The notes beneath the pieces were generated by a model. That model was not told the DNA's origin. It saw nothing but the letters and a program-made list of their open reading frames with translations, and searched no databases. DNA of 64,000 nucleotides from Halorubrum sp. 48-1-W (GTDB taxonomy: Archaea > Halobacteriota > Halobacteria > Halobacteriales > Haloferacaceae). Below are positions 32,303-41,304 of the stretch, piece by piece (positions within the stretch are counted from its first letter, which is position 1; each line of letters opens with the position of its first letter). The translations under genes and the position numbers were made by a program. The stretch is taken from contig NZ_QMIM01000013.1 in NCBI RefSeq assembly GCF_003287355.1, positions 1-64,000 on the forward strand, read 5' to 3'.

Positions 32303-35203
32303 GTGACGGACACCGCGGACGGGACGGCGGGAGCCGCGGACGAGACAGGAGAATCAGCGGACGAGACGACAGCGAGGCGCCTCCTCCGGGAGGTCGGGGC
32401 CGACCGTGACTGGCCGTTCGATCCCGAGACGGTCCCGATCCGCGATGCAGCGGTTCTCGATCACCTCTCGCCGACGGTCCGCAGGTGGTGGGTCGAGACG
32501 TTCGGCGAGTACGTCGCGGAGAACGGCGGCCTCTTCACGCCGCCACAGCGCGGGTCGATCCCGCACGTCGCCGACGGGCGCAACTGTCTCGTGGCCGCGC
32601 CGACGGGTAGCGGGAAGACGCTGGCGTCGTTCACCGCCGTCCTCGACGACCTCTTCGCGCGCGACCGCGCCGGCAACCTGGGGAACTCGGTGTACTGTCT
32701 GTACGTCTCGCCGCTCAAATCGCTCGCGAACGACATCGAGCGTAACCTCGAGACGCCGCTCGCGGAGCTGGCAGAGCGGATCCCGGCGAGCGACGACGAG
32801 AACACCCGTGAGGATCCCGGTGATCACGACGGCGGTCCGAACGTCCGCCAGGCGATCCGCCACGGCGACACCGACGACGCGGACCGGCGGGCGATGCTCG
32901 AGGAGACGCCGCACGTCCTCAACACGACGCCGGAGACCCTCGCCATCCTGCTCAACGCGCCGAAGTTCAGGGAGAAACTGCGGACCGTGGAGTACGTGAT
33001 CGTCGACGAGATCCACTCGCTGGCGGCGAACAAACGCGGGACCCACCTCTCGGTCTCGCTCGAGCGCCTGGAGGAACTCGCCGACGGCTCGCCGACCCGG
33101 ATCGGTTGCTCGGCGACGGTGGACCCGCTCGAGGGGATCGCGGAGTTCCTGGTCGGTCGCGAGCGGGCCGACGGGGAGGTCGGCGACCCGGACGGGTTCG
33201 CGCCCCGCGAGTACGAGGTCGTCGACGCACGGTTCGGCCGGGAGTTCGACCTCGAACTCCGGACGCCGACCCCGGACCTCGTCAACACCCCGCGTTCGGT
33301 CGTGATGGACGGGTTCTACGGGGACCTCCGGGAGCTCATCGAGAGCCACGAGAACACGCTGGTGTTCACGAACTCCCGCTCGGGGGCGGAACGCGTCCTC
33401 AAGGAGCTCAGGGAGCGGTTCGACTACGACGAGTCGAACTCCGGCTGTCATCACGGGAGCATCGGGGAAGCCCAGCGGGTCCGGATCGAGGAGGGGCTGA
33501 AGTCCGGCGACCTCGACGTGGTCACGACCTCGACCAGCCTCGAACTCGGCATCGACATGCCCCACCTCGACCTCGTCGTCCAGGTCGGCTCGCCGAAGTC
33601 GGTCGCTGCGCTCCTCCAGCGGGTGGGCAGGGCGGGCCACAGCCCCGGCGAGACCGTCGAGGGGCGGGTGTTCGCGCTCGATCGCGACGAGCTGGTGGAG
33701 TGTGCGGTCACGGTCGCCCGCGCGGAGGCGGGCTTCGTCGACCGGATAGCCGTCCCCGAGAACGCCGCGGACGTCGCCGCCCAACACGTGTACGGGATGG
33801 CGATAAACCGAGTCCGTCCCGATCGGGAGGTCAGGGAGGTCCTCCGTCGGGCGTGGCCGTACCGGGACTTCGACGCGGAACGCTACGAGTCGCTTTTGTC
33901 CTACCTCACCGCGGACGACGAGGGACTGCTCGAGCGGAACGTCTACCCGAAGGTGTGGCGGGACGCGAACGACCCGCCCGACTGCGAGCACCACCACGAG
34001 GCGTTCCCTGTCGGCGAGACGCTCGTCGGCAAGCGTGGGCGGCTCGCCCGGGTCATCTACATGACCAACGTCGGGACCATCCCCGACGCGTTCAGCTGCG
34101 CCGTGTACACACGCGACGACGAGCGGGTCGGGGCCCTCGACGGGACGTACCTCGACACGCTCGGCCCCGGCGACGTGTTCGCGCTCGGCGGCGAGCGGTT
34201 CGCCTTCCGCTACCGCCGCGGCTCGAAGGTGTACGTCGACCGGACGGACGAGCGGGCGACGGTCCCCACCTGGTACGCCGAACGTCTCCCGCTGTCGTCC
34301 GACCTCGCCCGAGAGGTGCTCGCGTTCCGAGCGGAGCTCCTCGACCGGCTCGAGGACGGCGGCCCGCCGGCGGTTCGGGCGTGGCTCCGCGAGCGCTCCA
34401 TCGACGGGAACGCGGTCAGAGCGATCGCGCGGACCTACGACGAGCAGGTGCGGTACGCCGGGGTCGAGAGCGTCTCGACGCCCTCGCGGGTCGTCGTCGA
34501 GGAGGAGCTCGACCGGGAGGCGTACAAGCGGCGGTTCTACGTCCACACGCTGTACGGGCGACGGTTCAACGAGGGGCTCTCTCGGCTGGTCGCCGCCGAG
34601 TGTTCGAACCGGATCGACGCCGACGTCGTCCGCGCGGTCGACGACGGCGGCTTCAGCCTCGCCGTCCCGCTGAACCGCAAGGTCGACGTGGCGGGCGTCC
34701 TCCGCGGGCTCGACGCCGACACCGTCCGACGGGACCTGCGTCGCGCCCTCAAAGGGACCGACCGCCTGAAACGGACCTTCCGGATCGTCGCCGGCCGGGC
34801 GCTCATGGTCCTGAAACGCTACAAAGGCCGCGAGAAGACCGCCGCCCAACAGCAGACGTCGGCGGAGATGCTGCTCCCGTTCGTGACCGGCCTCGACGAC
34901 TTCGCCGTCCTCGAGGAGACCTATCGCGAACTCCTCGAGGACGACCTCGACGCGGCGGGGATCCGCGAGGTCCTGGAGGGGATCGAGAGCGGGCGGGTCC
35001 GGGTCGTCCACCACACGACGGAGTCGCCGTCGCCGCTGTCGTTCGGGCTGGCGACGCTCGTCGACTCCGACGCCGTGATCGCGGACGACGAGTCGACGGC
35101 GCTCCGGGAGTACCACGCCCACGTGACGGCGGCGATCGACGGGAACGCCGCCGTCGACACCCGCGTGAGCGACCTCGACGAAACTGGAACGTTCGACGGC
35201 TGA
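32303..35203 (+). CDS. lhr: Lhr-type ATP-dependent DEAD/DEAH helicase
   Basis: 966 residues starting at GTG 32303. Helicase motif I is APTGSGKTLAS, motif II is DEIHSLAANKRGTHLSVSLERL with DEIH, motif III is GCSATV, and motif VI is QRVGRAGHSPGE. A winged-helix and a long C-terminal domain follow, as in Lhr-core proteins. Lhr unwinds DNA and RNA:DNA with 3'-5' polarity in repair and recombination. It looks like the housekeeping copy rather than a BREX helicase, being 18 kb from the brx operon. It is probably co-transcribed with the preceding gene. Confidence 0.9.
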   Translation: MTDTADGTAGAADETGESADETTARRLLREVGADRDWPFDPETVPIRDAAVLDHLSPTVRRWWVETFGEYVAENGGLFTPPQRGSIPHVADGRNCLVAAPTGSGKTLASFTAVLDDLFARDRAGNLGNSVYCLYVSPLKSLANDIERNLETPLAELAERIPASDDENTREDPGDHDGGPNVRQAIRHGDTDDADRRAMLEETPHVLNTTPETLAILLNAPKFREKLRTVEYVIVDEIHSLAANKRGTHLSVSLERLEELADGSPTRIGCSATVDPLEGIAEFLVGRERADGEVGDPDGFAPREYEVVDARFGREFDLELRTPTPDLVNTPRSVVMDGFYGDLRELIESHENTLVFTNSRSGAERVLKELRERFDYDESNSGCHHGSIGEAQRVRIEEGLKSGDLDVVTTSTSLELGIDMPHLDLVVQVGSPKSVAALLQRVGRAGHSPGETVEGRVFALDRDELVECAVTVARAEAGFVDRIAVPENAADVAAQHVYGMAINRVRPDREVREVLRRAWPYRDFDAERYESLLSYLTADDEGLLERNVYPKVWRDANDPPDCEHHHEAFPVGETLVGKRGRLARVIYMTNVGTIPDAFSCAVYTRDDERVGALDGTYLDTLGPGDVFALGGERFAFRYRRGSKVYVDRTDERATVPTWYAERLPLSSDLAREVLAFRAELLDRLEDGGPPAVRAWLRERSIDGNAVRAIARTYDEQVRYAGVESVSTPSRVVVEEELDREAYKRRFYVHTLYGRRFNEGLSRLVAAECSNRIDADVVRAVDDGGFSLAVPLNRKVDVAGVLRGLDADTVRRDLRRALKGTDRLKRTFRIVAGRALMVLKRYKGREKTAAQQQTSAEMLLPFVTGLDDFAVLEETYRELLEDDLDAAGIREVLEGIESGRVRVVHHTTESPSPLSFGLATLVDSDAVIADDESTALREYHAHVTAAIDGNAAVDTRVSDLDETGTFDG

Positions 35204-35219
35204 CCGTCGCGGACACTGT

Positions 35220-35405
35220 TCACGCGGATCGGACGAGTCCGGGGAGAACCTCCGGAAGCCCCTCCAGGATCATCACGGCGTAGTAGACCAGGACGGCGAG
35301 GATGACCACCGACAGGAGCAGTACGAGGACCACGATCACGCGGTCGTCGGGCCGGACGGCAGCCCGAACGTCGTCCCCGAACGGTCGGTCGTCACGTCGG
35401 CTCAT
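35220..35405 (-). CDS. Small single-span membrane protein
   Basis: 61 residues from ATG 35405. A charged N-terminus (MSRRDDRPFGDDVRAAVRPDD) is followed by one hydrophobic segment, VIVVLVLLLSVVILAVLVYYAVMIL. A TATAAAAA-type box on the minus strand about 25 bases upstream supports this start and a leaderless transcript. Tail-anchored or short regulatory membrane proteins look like this; no family is recognised. It is convergent with lhr. Confidence 0.7.
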   Translation of the reverse strand: MSRRDDRPFGDDVRAAVRPDDRVIVVLVLLLSVVILAVLVYYAVMILEGLPEVLPGLVRSA

Positions 35406-35429
35406 TCGAACGTCTTGGTCGCGAATATC

Positions 35430-35437
35430 TATAAAAA
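35430..35437 (-). promoter_or_regulatory. TATA box of the small membrane protein gene
   Basis: Minus-strand TTTTTATA lies about 25 bases before ATG 35405. Confidence 0.65.
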
Positions 35438-35486
35438 CCGGGCGGTCGGTCGCGACGACGGCGGTCCGAAGCACCGGGTCGGCCCC

Positions 35487-36467
35487 TCAATCCGAGCCGG
35501 GCGTCGGGAGCTCCGATCCGGTCAGCGGCTCGCCGTCGACCGGCTCGTCCGGGTTCGCCTCGGTCGCGGCTGTGGAGAGCCCGAGTTCCGGCTCCGCGTC
35601 GGTCTCCTCGCGTACGTGAACCGTGCCGCGGTGGACCGCGATCGCGTCCGCCAGGTGGAGCCGGACCGCCTCAAGCAACACCTCGGCCTCGAGGGGTTGT
35701 CCGCGGCGTTTGATCTCCTCGACGGTCGCGCCGTCGGGCACGTCGAAGGCGCGCTGGGCGATGACCGGTCCCTGGTCGAGGTCGGTCGTCACGTAGTGGG
35801 AGGTGACCCCGGCGATCCGGACGCCCGCGTCCTTCGCCTGCCGGTACGCCTCCGCGCCGGGGAAGGCGGGCAGAAGCGAGGGATGGACGTTGACGATCCG
35901 GCCCTCGTAGCGGAAGACGACCTCCGGCGAGAGGATCCGCATGTAGCGGGCCAACGCGATCAGGTCCACGTCGTACTCGGCCAACAGGTCGAGCAACCGA
36001 CCCTCGTCGGTGTTGCCGCTCCCGTCGCCGACGTCGTAGAAGGGCTTGCCGTAGCGCTCCGCGAGCGACCGCAGGTCGCCGCGGTTGCCGATCACGACAG
36101 GGATCTCGGCCTCGCCGTCCACAGCGAGGTCGCCGTTCGCCTCCGCCTCCAGCATCGCCTCGGGGACGTGCGTCTCCTTCGTGACGAGCAGGGCGACCCG
36201 CCTCGCGTCCCGGTCGCTCGGGAACCGCACCTGGATGTCGACGTCGAGCTCGCGGCCGAGTTCGGCGAGCGCGCGGCGGAGCTCGCCGCGGGAGGTCGTC
36301 ATCTCCGCGGTGTCGACCCGCGTGGTCATCCGAAAGACCCCCTCGCGGACCGCCTGGTCGAGGTCCTCGATGTTGATCCCCCGCTCGAACAGCAGGGAGG
36401 TGACCCGGGCGATGAGTCCCGTCTCGTCTCCTCCGACGACCGTGATCTCGGTCAGTTCGCGGGTCAT
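35487..36467 (-). CDS. purU: Formyltetrahydrofolate deformylase
   Basis: 326 residues from ATG 36467. An N-terminal ACT domain (EITVVGGDETGLIARVTSLLFERGINIEDLDQ) precedes a formyltransferase-like domain. That domain has ALLVTKETHVPEAML, VIGNRGDLRSLAERYGKPF, the folate-binding LARYMRILSPE and the catalytic NVHPSLLPAFPGAEAY...TSHYVTTDLDQGPV. It releases formate from 10-formyl-THF, which feeds formate-dependent purine synthesis. The C-terminal 45 residues are an acidic extension. It is divergent from purS-purQ, fitting shared control of purine genes. Confidence 0.92.
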   Translation of the reverse strand: MTRELTEITVVGGDETGLIARVTSLLFERGINIEDLDQAVREGVFRMTTRVDTAEMTTSRGELRRALAELGRELDVDIQVRFPSDRDARRVALLVTKETHVPEAMLEAEANGDLAVDGEAEIPVVIGNRGDLRSLAERYGKPFYDVGDGSGNTDEGRLLDLLAEYDVDLIALARYMRILSPEVVFRYEGRIVNVHPSLLPAFPGAEAYRQAKDAGVRIAGVTSHYVTTDLDQGPVIAQRAFDVPDGATVEEIKRRGQPLEAEVLLEAVRLHLADAIAVHRGTVHVREETDAEPELGLSTAATEANPDEPVDGEPLTGSELPTPGSD

Positions 36468-36615
36468 GCGCCGATCACCTCCGCCGGTTCGAACGGTGGC
36501 ATACACCGCCACCAGGCCTCGGAGGGGTTTGCCCCTTTCGTTCCGATGTCGGCTGATCCCGGACGATCGACCGGAATAGATCCACGCACGTGTATAGACG
36601 GGGCGTTCCAAAACG

Positions 36616-36624
36616 GTTTTTACA
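36616..36624 (+). promoter_or_regulatory. TATA-like box of purSQ
   Basis: GTTTTTACA lies about 26 bases before ATG 36647, giving a leaderless purS transcript. Confidence 0.55.
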
Positions 36625-36646
36625 CACGACCCCGCACTCTCACGCG

Positions 36647-36898
36647 ATGACCGAATTCACCGCGACCGTGACGGTCCGGCTGAAGCGGGGGGTGCTCGAC
36701 CCGGAGGCCGAGACGACGAAGAAGGCCCTCGAACGCCTCGGGTTCGAGCTCTCCGCGCTCCGCTCGGCGGACCGGTTCGAACTCGACCTCGAGGCCGAGG
36801 ACGCCGAGGCGGCCGAGACGCGGGCCGACGAGATGGCGGAGCGGCTGCTCGCGAACCCCACGATCCACGACTACGACGTCGCGGTCGCGGAGCGATGA
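36647..36898 (+). CDS. purS: Phosphoribosylformylglycinamidine synthase subunit PurS
   Basis: 83 residues, the normal PurS length. FTATVTVRLKRGVLDPEAETTKKALERLGFELSALRSADRFELDL is the whole family pattern, with the PEAETTKKAL helix. PurS bridges the PurL synthase and PurQ glutaminase in purine synthesis. Its stop overlaps the purQ start as ATGA. Confidence 0.95.
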   Translation: MTEFTATVTVRLKRGVLDPEAETTKKALERLGFELSALRSADRFELDLEAEDAEAAETRADEMAERLLANPTIHDYDVAVAER

Positions 36899-37572
36899 CG
36901 GTTTCCGTCGTCCAGTTCGGCGGGTCCAACTGCGACCGCGACGCGGTCCGCGCGCTCCGACACCTCGGGATCGACGCCGAGCGACGCTGGCACGAGGACG
37001 GCCTCCCCGCCGAGCCCGACGGGATCGTCCTCCCGGGAGGGTTCTCCTACGGCGATTACCTCCGGGCTGGCGCGATGGCCGCGCGCGCGCCGGTCATGGC
37101 GGAGGTCCGCGAGGCCGCCGAGGCGGGCGTACCCGTCCTCGGCGTCTGCAACGGCGCACAGATCGGCTCCGAGTCCGGGCTCACGCCCGGCGCGTTCACG
37201 ACCAACGCCTCCGCGCGGTTCCAGTGTGAGCCGGTCCACCTCCGCGTCGAGCGCGCGGACACCCCCTGGACCGCCGCCTACGACGAGGGCGACGTGATCG
37301 AGGTCCCGATCGCTCACGGCGAGGGACGCTTCGAGATCGAAGCGGACGCACACGACGAGCTCGTCGACGAGGGGCGGGTGCTCTTCCGGTACTGCGACGA
37401 GGCCGGAGCCGTCACCGACGAGGCGAACCCGAACGGATCGACCGACAACGTCGCCGGCGTCCTCGGCGAGCGCGAGACGGTCGCGGTGTTGATGCCCCAC
37501 CCCGAGCGCGCGACGCTACCGGACGTGGCGACGAGCACCGACGGCGCGGGGATCCTCCGGGCGTTCGCCTGA
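36895..37572 (+). CDS. purQ: Phosphoribosylformylglycinamidine synthase subunit PurQ (glutaminase)
   Basis: 225 residues. This is a class I glutamine amidotransferase: VVQFGGSNCDRDAVRAL at the start, LPGGFSYGDYLRAGAMAA, and the nucleophile Cys in VLGVCNGAQIG. His and Glu are in MPHPERATLPD near the end. It supplies ammonia to PurL. It overlaps purS by four bases, so the two are coupled; purL is not in this window. Confidence 0.95.
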   Translation: MTVSVVQFGGSNCDRDAVRALRHLGIDAERRWHEDGLPAEPDGIVLPGGFSYGDYLRAGAMAARAPVMAEVREAAEAGVPVLGVCNGAQIGSESGLTPGAFTTNASARFQCEPVHLRVERADTPWTAAYDEGDVIEVPIAHGEGRFEIEADAHDELVDEGRVLFRYCDEAGAVTDEANPNGSTDNVAGVLGERETVAVLMPHPERATLPDVATSTDGAGILRAFA

Positions 37573-37604
37573 GCCGCACGTCGATCACACGGCGTCTCGC
37601 CGCC

Positions 37605-37997
37605 TCAGTACTCCCGAACTTCCACATCGGGGATCCGATCGAAATCCGTCGGATTCCCGGTGATGACCGGTTCGTCGTGACGTATCGCGGTCGCCGCGAT
37701 CCTGACGTCGCCCTGTCCGATGCGACTCCCCTCGTCACGGAGCTGTCCGTCGATCCGGCCGGCGTGTTTCGCGACGTCCTCGGTGAGATCGATGACTGGG
37801 CGTGATCGTAACACGGACCGGATCTTCTCGACTTCTCGAGACGCGTTTTCGGAGTAGCCGACGCCGACGTACAGCTCGTAGACGACCTGTGTGGGGACCT
37901 TTTGGGGAACGTTGGCGTCCTCGATCTCGCGTGCGGCCTCGATCGCCGCGTCGTCGCCCTTCATCAGATCGATGAGAAACGACGAATCAAGGATCAT
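37605..37997 (-). CDS. vapC: VapC PIN-domain toxin
   Basis: 130 residues from ATG 37997; GTG 38003 is possible. PIN motifs are MILDSSFLIDLMKGD, VYELYVGVG, RIGQGDVRIAATAI and TGNPTDFDRI, giving the usual four acidic residues. The toxin would cleave tRNA or rRNA when free. The gene overlaps vapB by 11 bases. It sits between purQ and a VOC-family gene and so is chromosomal rather than clearly on an island. Confidence 0.9.
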   Translation of the reverse strand: MILDSSFLIDLMKGDDAAIEAAREIEDANVPQKVPTQVVYELYVGVGYSENASREVEKIRSVLRSRPVIDLTEDVAKHAGRIDGQLRDEGSRIGQGDVRIAATAIRHDEPVITGNPTDFDRIPDVEVREY

Positions 37998-38235
37998 CGT
38001 CACCGTCGAAGCGGTCGATCAACTCGTCGATCTCCCGCGTGCCGGCTTCGTCGGACTCGTCGATGGCACGCCGGAACTCGGCCGCCTCCTCGTCGCTCAA
38101 GATCCCGGCCAGATCCAGCAGGGAGGACCCACCGATGAGTCGCCCGACGGCTTCCGAAAACGTCTCGTCCGGTCGCTTCTCGCTCTTGATGCGCTCGTAC
38201 ACGTCCTCGTCGAGCCGGACGTTGCGCGTACTCAT
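37987..38235 (-). CDS. vapB: VapB-type antitoxin
   Basis: 82 residues. The N-terminus MSTRNVRLDEDVYERIKSEK is a ribbon-helix-helix-like DNA-binding start. It is followed by RPDETFSEAVGRLIGGSSLLDLAGILSDEEAAEF and an acidic tail that would wrap the toxin. It is the first gene of the pair. The start codon lies immediately beside a 17-bp palindrome, its likely operator. Confidence 0.88.
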   Translation of the reverse strand: MSTRNVRLDEDVYERIKSEKRPDETFSEAVGRLIGGSSLLDLAGILSDEEAAEFRRAIDESDEAGTREIDELIDRFDGDDDP

Positions 38236-38236
38236 G

Positions 38237-38253
38237 CGTATACGTCGTATACG
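38237..38253. promoter_or_regulatory. Palindromic operator of vapBC
   Basis: CGTATACGTCGTATACG is two copies of the 8-base palindrome CGTATACG separated by one base, making a 17-bp dyad. It begins one base from the vapB start codon, ideal for autorepression by the VapBC complex. Confidence 0.7.
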
Positions 38254-38355
38254 AGCCTTCTTGAAACTTCCTCCGGGTCGGACGAACCGCGTTTCCCCTC
38301 CGACGCCGAGTGCCATTCCCGCACGGTTTTGCGTTCCGCGCTCGAAGCCCCGCTC

Positions 38356-38751
38356 ATGAAAGCACGCCACATCGACCACGTCAACCTCCGGATCCCGGAG
38401 GGCGGCGTCGACGACGCCCGCGAGTTCTACGGCGACCGGCTCGGGTTCGGCATCGAGGACACCCCGTTCGAGGCGGGAGAGAAGCCCTTCTTCGACGTGC
38501 GGCTCTCGGCAACCGCGGTGATCCACCTCTGGCCGACCGCGGAGTTCGAACCGCCGGAGGCGACGAACTACGACCACGTCGCCGTCGTCGTCGTCGAGGA
38601 GTCGATCGAAGCGATCGAAACCGAACTCGACGAGGCCGGGATCGAGGTCGAACGGCGGCTGGAGTCGCCGCTCGGCGCGACCGGCGAGGCCGCGGCCGTG
38701 TACGTTCGCGACCCGTTCGGCTACCGGATCGAGCTCAAAGAGCGGGTATGA
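38356..38751 (+). CDS. VOC-superfamily (glyoxalase-like) protein
   Basis: 131 residues. It has the paired beta-alpha-beta-beta-beta units: ARHIDHVNLRIPEGGVDDAREFYGDRLGFGI, VIHLWPTAEF, YDHVAVVVVEESIEAIETELDEAGI and VYVRDPFGYRIELKERV. The His (IDHVNL, YDHVAV) and Glu (RIELKE) metal ligands are present. Members include glyoxalase I, dioxygenases and resistance proteins; no specific activity can be given. It is a single gene. Confidence 0.87.
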   Translation: MKARHIDHVNLRIPEGGVDDAREFYGDRLGFGIEDTPFEAGEKPFFDVRLSATAVIHLWPTAEFEPPEATNYDHVAVVVVEESIEAIETELDEAGIEVERRLESPLGATGEAAAVYVRDPFGYRIELKERV

Positions 38752-38781
38752 CCCGTCTCGGGGGAGACAAGCGGAAGCCCC

Positions 38782-39060
38782 TCATCGTCGGACCTCGAAC
38801 CCGTCGATCCCCTCCGGGTCCCCGTAGGTCGCGTCGACGTCGTCGACCTCGGCTGCCGGGCTCCCCGTGTGACACCACTCGACCATCCCCTCGACGGCGG
38901 GTTCGGGCCCCTCGAACACGGCCTCGACGCGTCCGTCCTCGAGGTTCCGAACCCAGCCGTCGACGCCGCGCTCGCGGGCGGCGTCCCGCGTCGTCGCGCG
39001 GTAGAAGACGCCCTGAACGCGTCCGGAGACGTACACGTGCGCTCGCGTTCGTGACGACAT
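38782..39060 (-). CDS. acyP: Acylphosphatase
   Basis: 92 residues, normal length. The signature GRVQGVFYRATTRDAA includes the phosphate-binding Arg, and GWVRNLEDGRVEAVFEGP has the catalytic Asn. It hydrolyses acyl-phosphates such as 1,3-bisphosphoglycerate or carbamoyl-phosphate in the cytoplasm. It is convergent with the VOC gene. Confidence 0.95.
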   Translation of the reverse strand: MSSRTRAHVYVSGRVQGVFYRATTRDAARERGVDGWVRNLEDGRVEAVFEGPEPAVEGMVEWCHTGSPAAEVDDVDATYGDPEGIDGFEVRR

Positions 39061-39198
39061 ACGCTCCCGGGTTTGTCCCGTGGGCCGGTAAAGACGACGG
39101 TCGGGGCCGTGACGCCCCGGGCGTGAGGGCGCTTGAGCGCCGGGGATCGAGCGATCGGTCCCCGGTACGGACGGTTCGAGGGCGGTGTCAACACAATA

Positions 39199-39206
39199 TT
39201 TATAAA
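39199..39206 (+). promoter_or_regulatory. TATA box of the DUF4870-like gene
   Basis: TTTATAAA lies about 27 bases before ATG 39230, a textbook archaeal promoter position for a leaderless mRNA. Confidence 0.7.
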
Positions 39207-39229
39207 CGTCGTTGTTGATCGCCGATCAC

Positions 39230-39580
39230 ATGTCAACCGAATCTAACGACGGCGAGTCCGGAACGGTCGAGGGCGACACGACGCTGGCGGCGCTGTCGCA
39301 CGCGTCGGCGCTCGTCGCCTCGGTCCTCGGGCCGGTCCTGTTCCTGGTGCTCGCGGACGACGACGACCGGTTGGTGAAAGAGAACGCGAAGAACTCGTTG
39401 AACTTCCAGATCGTGATGTTCGTCGCGTTCATGATCTCCGGGATCCTGACGATCGTGGTCATCGGACTCCTGTTGATCCCGGTATTCGCGATCATCGACC
39501 TGGTGTTGGTGCTCATCGCGACGGTCAAAGCCAACAACGGCGAGGTGTACGAGTACCCGTACACGCCGAGTATCATCTAG
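39230..39580 (+). CDS. DUF4870-like membrane protein
   Basis: 116 residues from ATG 39230. Segment pattern: TTLAALSHASALVASVLGPVLFLVLADDDDRLVKENAKNSLNFQIVMFVAFMISGILTIVVIGLLLIPVFAIIDLVLVLIATVKANNGEVYEYP. This has three spans and the conserved ENAKNSLNFQI motif of DUF4870/Tic20-like proteins. The function of the family is not established. It has a strong TATA box and is a single gene. Confidence 0.85.
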   Translation: MSTESNDGESGTVEGDTTLAALSHASALVASVLGPVLFLVLADDDDRLVKENAKNSLNFQIVMFVAFMISGILTIVVIGLLLIPVFAIIDLVLVLIATVKANNGEVYEYPYTPSII

Positions 39581-39698
39581 ACCGCCGTCGGGAACCTACC
39601 ATCGCCGCCGGGAATCGCCGAACGCCGATCGGGCGGAACCCTCCACGGCGTCGGGTCTCCAGTGAGCGACGAACGGAAACGAGGGGTGTCCAGCCGAC

Positions 39699-41216
39699 TC
39701 AGTCGTCGGTCTTGATGTCCGCCGAGAGACCCTGTGCCATCTCGATCTCCTTGGAGTTGTTCAGCGTCCAGGCGGTCCGGTCGGTGACGGCCTCGATGGC
39801 CTCGCGAGCCGACGGGTAGCCGTTGCCGGACTTCTTGACGCCACCGAACGGAAGCTGGACCTCCGCGCCGATACACGGGAGGTTCCCGTACGCCAAGCCG
39901 ATCTCGGCGCGGTCGCGGTAGTAGTTGATCTGGCGGTAGTCCTCGGAGACGATCGCGCCGGCGAGCCCGTAGTCGGTGTCGTTCTGGATCTCGACGGCCT
40001 CCTCGATGTCGCCGTCGTACTCCAAGAGCGCGACGTGCGGACCGAAGACCTCCTCTTTGATGCAATCGATGTCCGCGTAGGGGTCCGCCTCGTAGACGAA
40101 CGGGCCGACCCAATAGCCGTCCTCGTGGCCGTCCGGGATCTCCTCGTCGTCGAGTTCGGTCCGGTCGACGAGCACGTTCACGCCCTCCTCGCGGGCCTGC
40201 TCGTTGTTCCGGGTGACCTTCTCGCGGTGTTCCTCCTCGATGAGCGGCCCCATGAAGGTGTTCTCGTCGAGCGGGTCGCCGACGGAGACGCGCTCCGCGA
40301 CCTCGACGAAGCGCTCCTTGAACTCGTCGTACACGTCCGTGTGGACGATCAGTCGTTCGGAGGAGACACAGCGCTGGCCGGTGGTCTTGAACGAGGACAT
40401 GACCGCGGAGTGGACCGCGATGTCGAGGTCCGCCTCCTCGGTGATCACGATGGCGTTCTTTCCGCCCATCTCACAGGCCGCGCGCTTGCCGGCGACGCCG
40501 CCGAGTTTGTCCTGGATCAGGTGGCCGACCTCGGCCGACCCCGTGAAGATCACGGTGTCGACGTCGTCGTTCTCGACGATCGCGTTGCCCGCGTCGCCGT
40601 AGCCCTGGACCATGTTGAAGACGCCGTCCGGGATGCCCGCGTCCTCGAACATCTCCGCGATGACCTGCGCACACCACGGGGTCTGCTCCGCGGGCTTGAA
40701 CACGACCGTGTTCCCCTCCACCAGCGCGATGGCCATGTGCCAGTACGGGATGGCGACGGGGAAGTTCCACGGCGTGATACAGCCGGTGACGCCGCGGGGT
40801 TTCCGGCGCATGTAGGCGTCCTTCGCGGGGATCTCCGAGGGGACGATGTCGCCCTTGGGGTGGCGGGCGTCGCCGGCGGCCCACTCGACCATGTGGGCGG
40901 CCTCGACCACGTCCGCTTTCCCCTCGCCTATCTCCTTGCCGCACTCCTTGGTGACGATCTCGCCGAGCTCGTCGGTTCGTTCCCGGAGCTCGTGGTAGAC
41001 GTCCCAGAGGTACTCCGCGCGGTCGATCCGCGAGAGCTCGCGCCACTCCTCGAACGCTTCGTCCGCGGCCGCGACCGCACGGTCGACGTCCGCCGGCGTC
41101 CCCTTCCGGAACTCGCCGAGCGTCTCCCCGGTCGCCGGGTTCTCGCTCTCGAACGTCTCCGTTCCCTCGCCGTCGACCCACTCGCCGTCGATGTAGTGTT
41201 TATACGCGTCCGACAT
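39699..41216 (-). CDS. NAD(P)-dependent aldehyde dehydrogenase
   Basis: 505 residues from ATG 41216. The cofactor site ITPWNFPVAIPYWHMAIAL, the Gly loop VIFTGSAEVGHLI, catalytic Glu (ACEMGGKNAIVI) and catalytic Cys (KTTGQRCVSSERLIV) are all present. A C-terminal GNLPCIGAEVQLPFGGVKKSGNG is seen. The Lys-Thr-Thr-Gly-Gln-Arg-Cys form and the length fit succinic semialdehyde/aldehyde dehydrogenases of haloarchaea. The substrate is not determined. It is divergent from the HTH regulator, which could control it. Confidence 0.9.
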   Translation of the reverse strand: MSDAYKHYIDGEWVDGEGTETFESENPATGETLGEFRKGTPADVDRAVAAADEAFEEWRELSRIDRAEYLWDVYHELRERTDELGEIVTKECGKEIGEGKADVVEAAHMVEWAAGDARHPKGDIVPSEIPAKDAYMRRKPRGVTGCITPWNFPVAIPYWHMAIALVEGNTVVFKPAEQTPWCAQVIAEMFEDAGIPDGVFNMVQGYGDAGNAIVENDDVDTVIFTGSAEVGHLIQDKLGGVAGKRAACEMGGKNAIVITEEADLDIAVHSAVMSSFKTTGQRCVSSERLIVHTDVYDEFKERFVEVAERVSVGDPLDENTFMGPLIEEEHREKVTRNNEQAREEGVNVLVDRTELDDEEIPDGHEDGYWVGPFVYEADPYADIDCIKEEVFGPHVALLEYDGDIEEAVEIQNDTDYGLAGAIVSEDYRQINYYRDRAEIGLAYGNLPCIGAEVQLPFGGVKKSGNGYPSAREAIEAVTDRTAWTLNNSKEIEMAQGLSADIKTDD

Positions 41217-41304
41217 GGTCGAATCGTCTCTCTCCGGACCCCAAATTCCCCACCCTACCATGGTCGGGAGATTCTTTAGCCCCGGGTGACCAAAGTAGAG
41301 TATC

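Noticed and set aside
32354-35122. 922-codon open frame antisense to lhr
   Set aside because: No domain, extreme Arg/Val/Glu composition; the sense strand encodes complete helicase motifs.
32303-35203. Lhr helicase as the BREX helicase BrxHI
   Set aside because: It is 18 kb from the brx operon, sits with housekeeping genes and has a full Lhr-core C-terminus; the BREX helicase, if present, should be beyond 64000.
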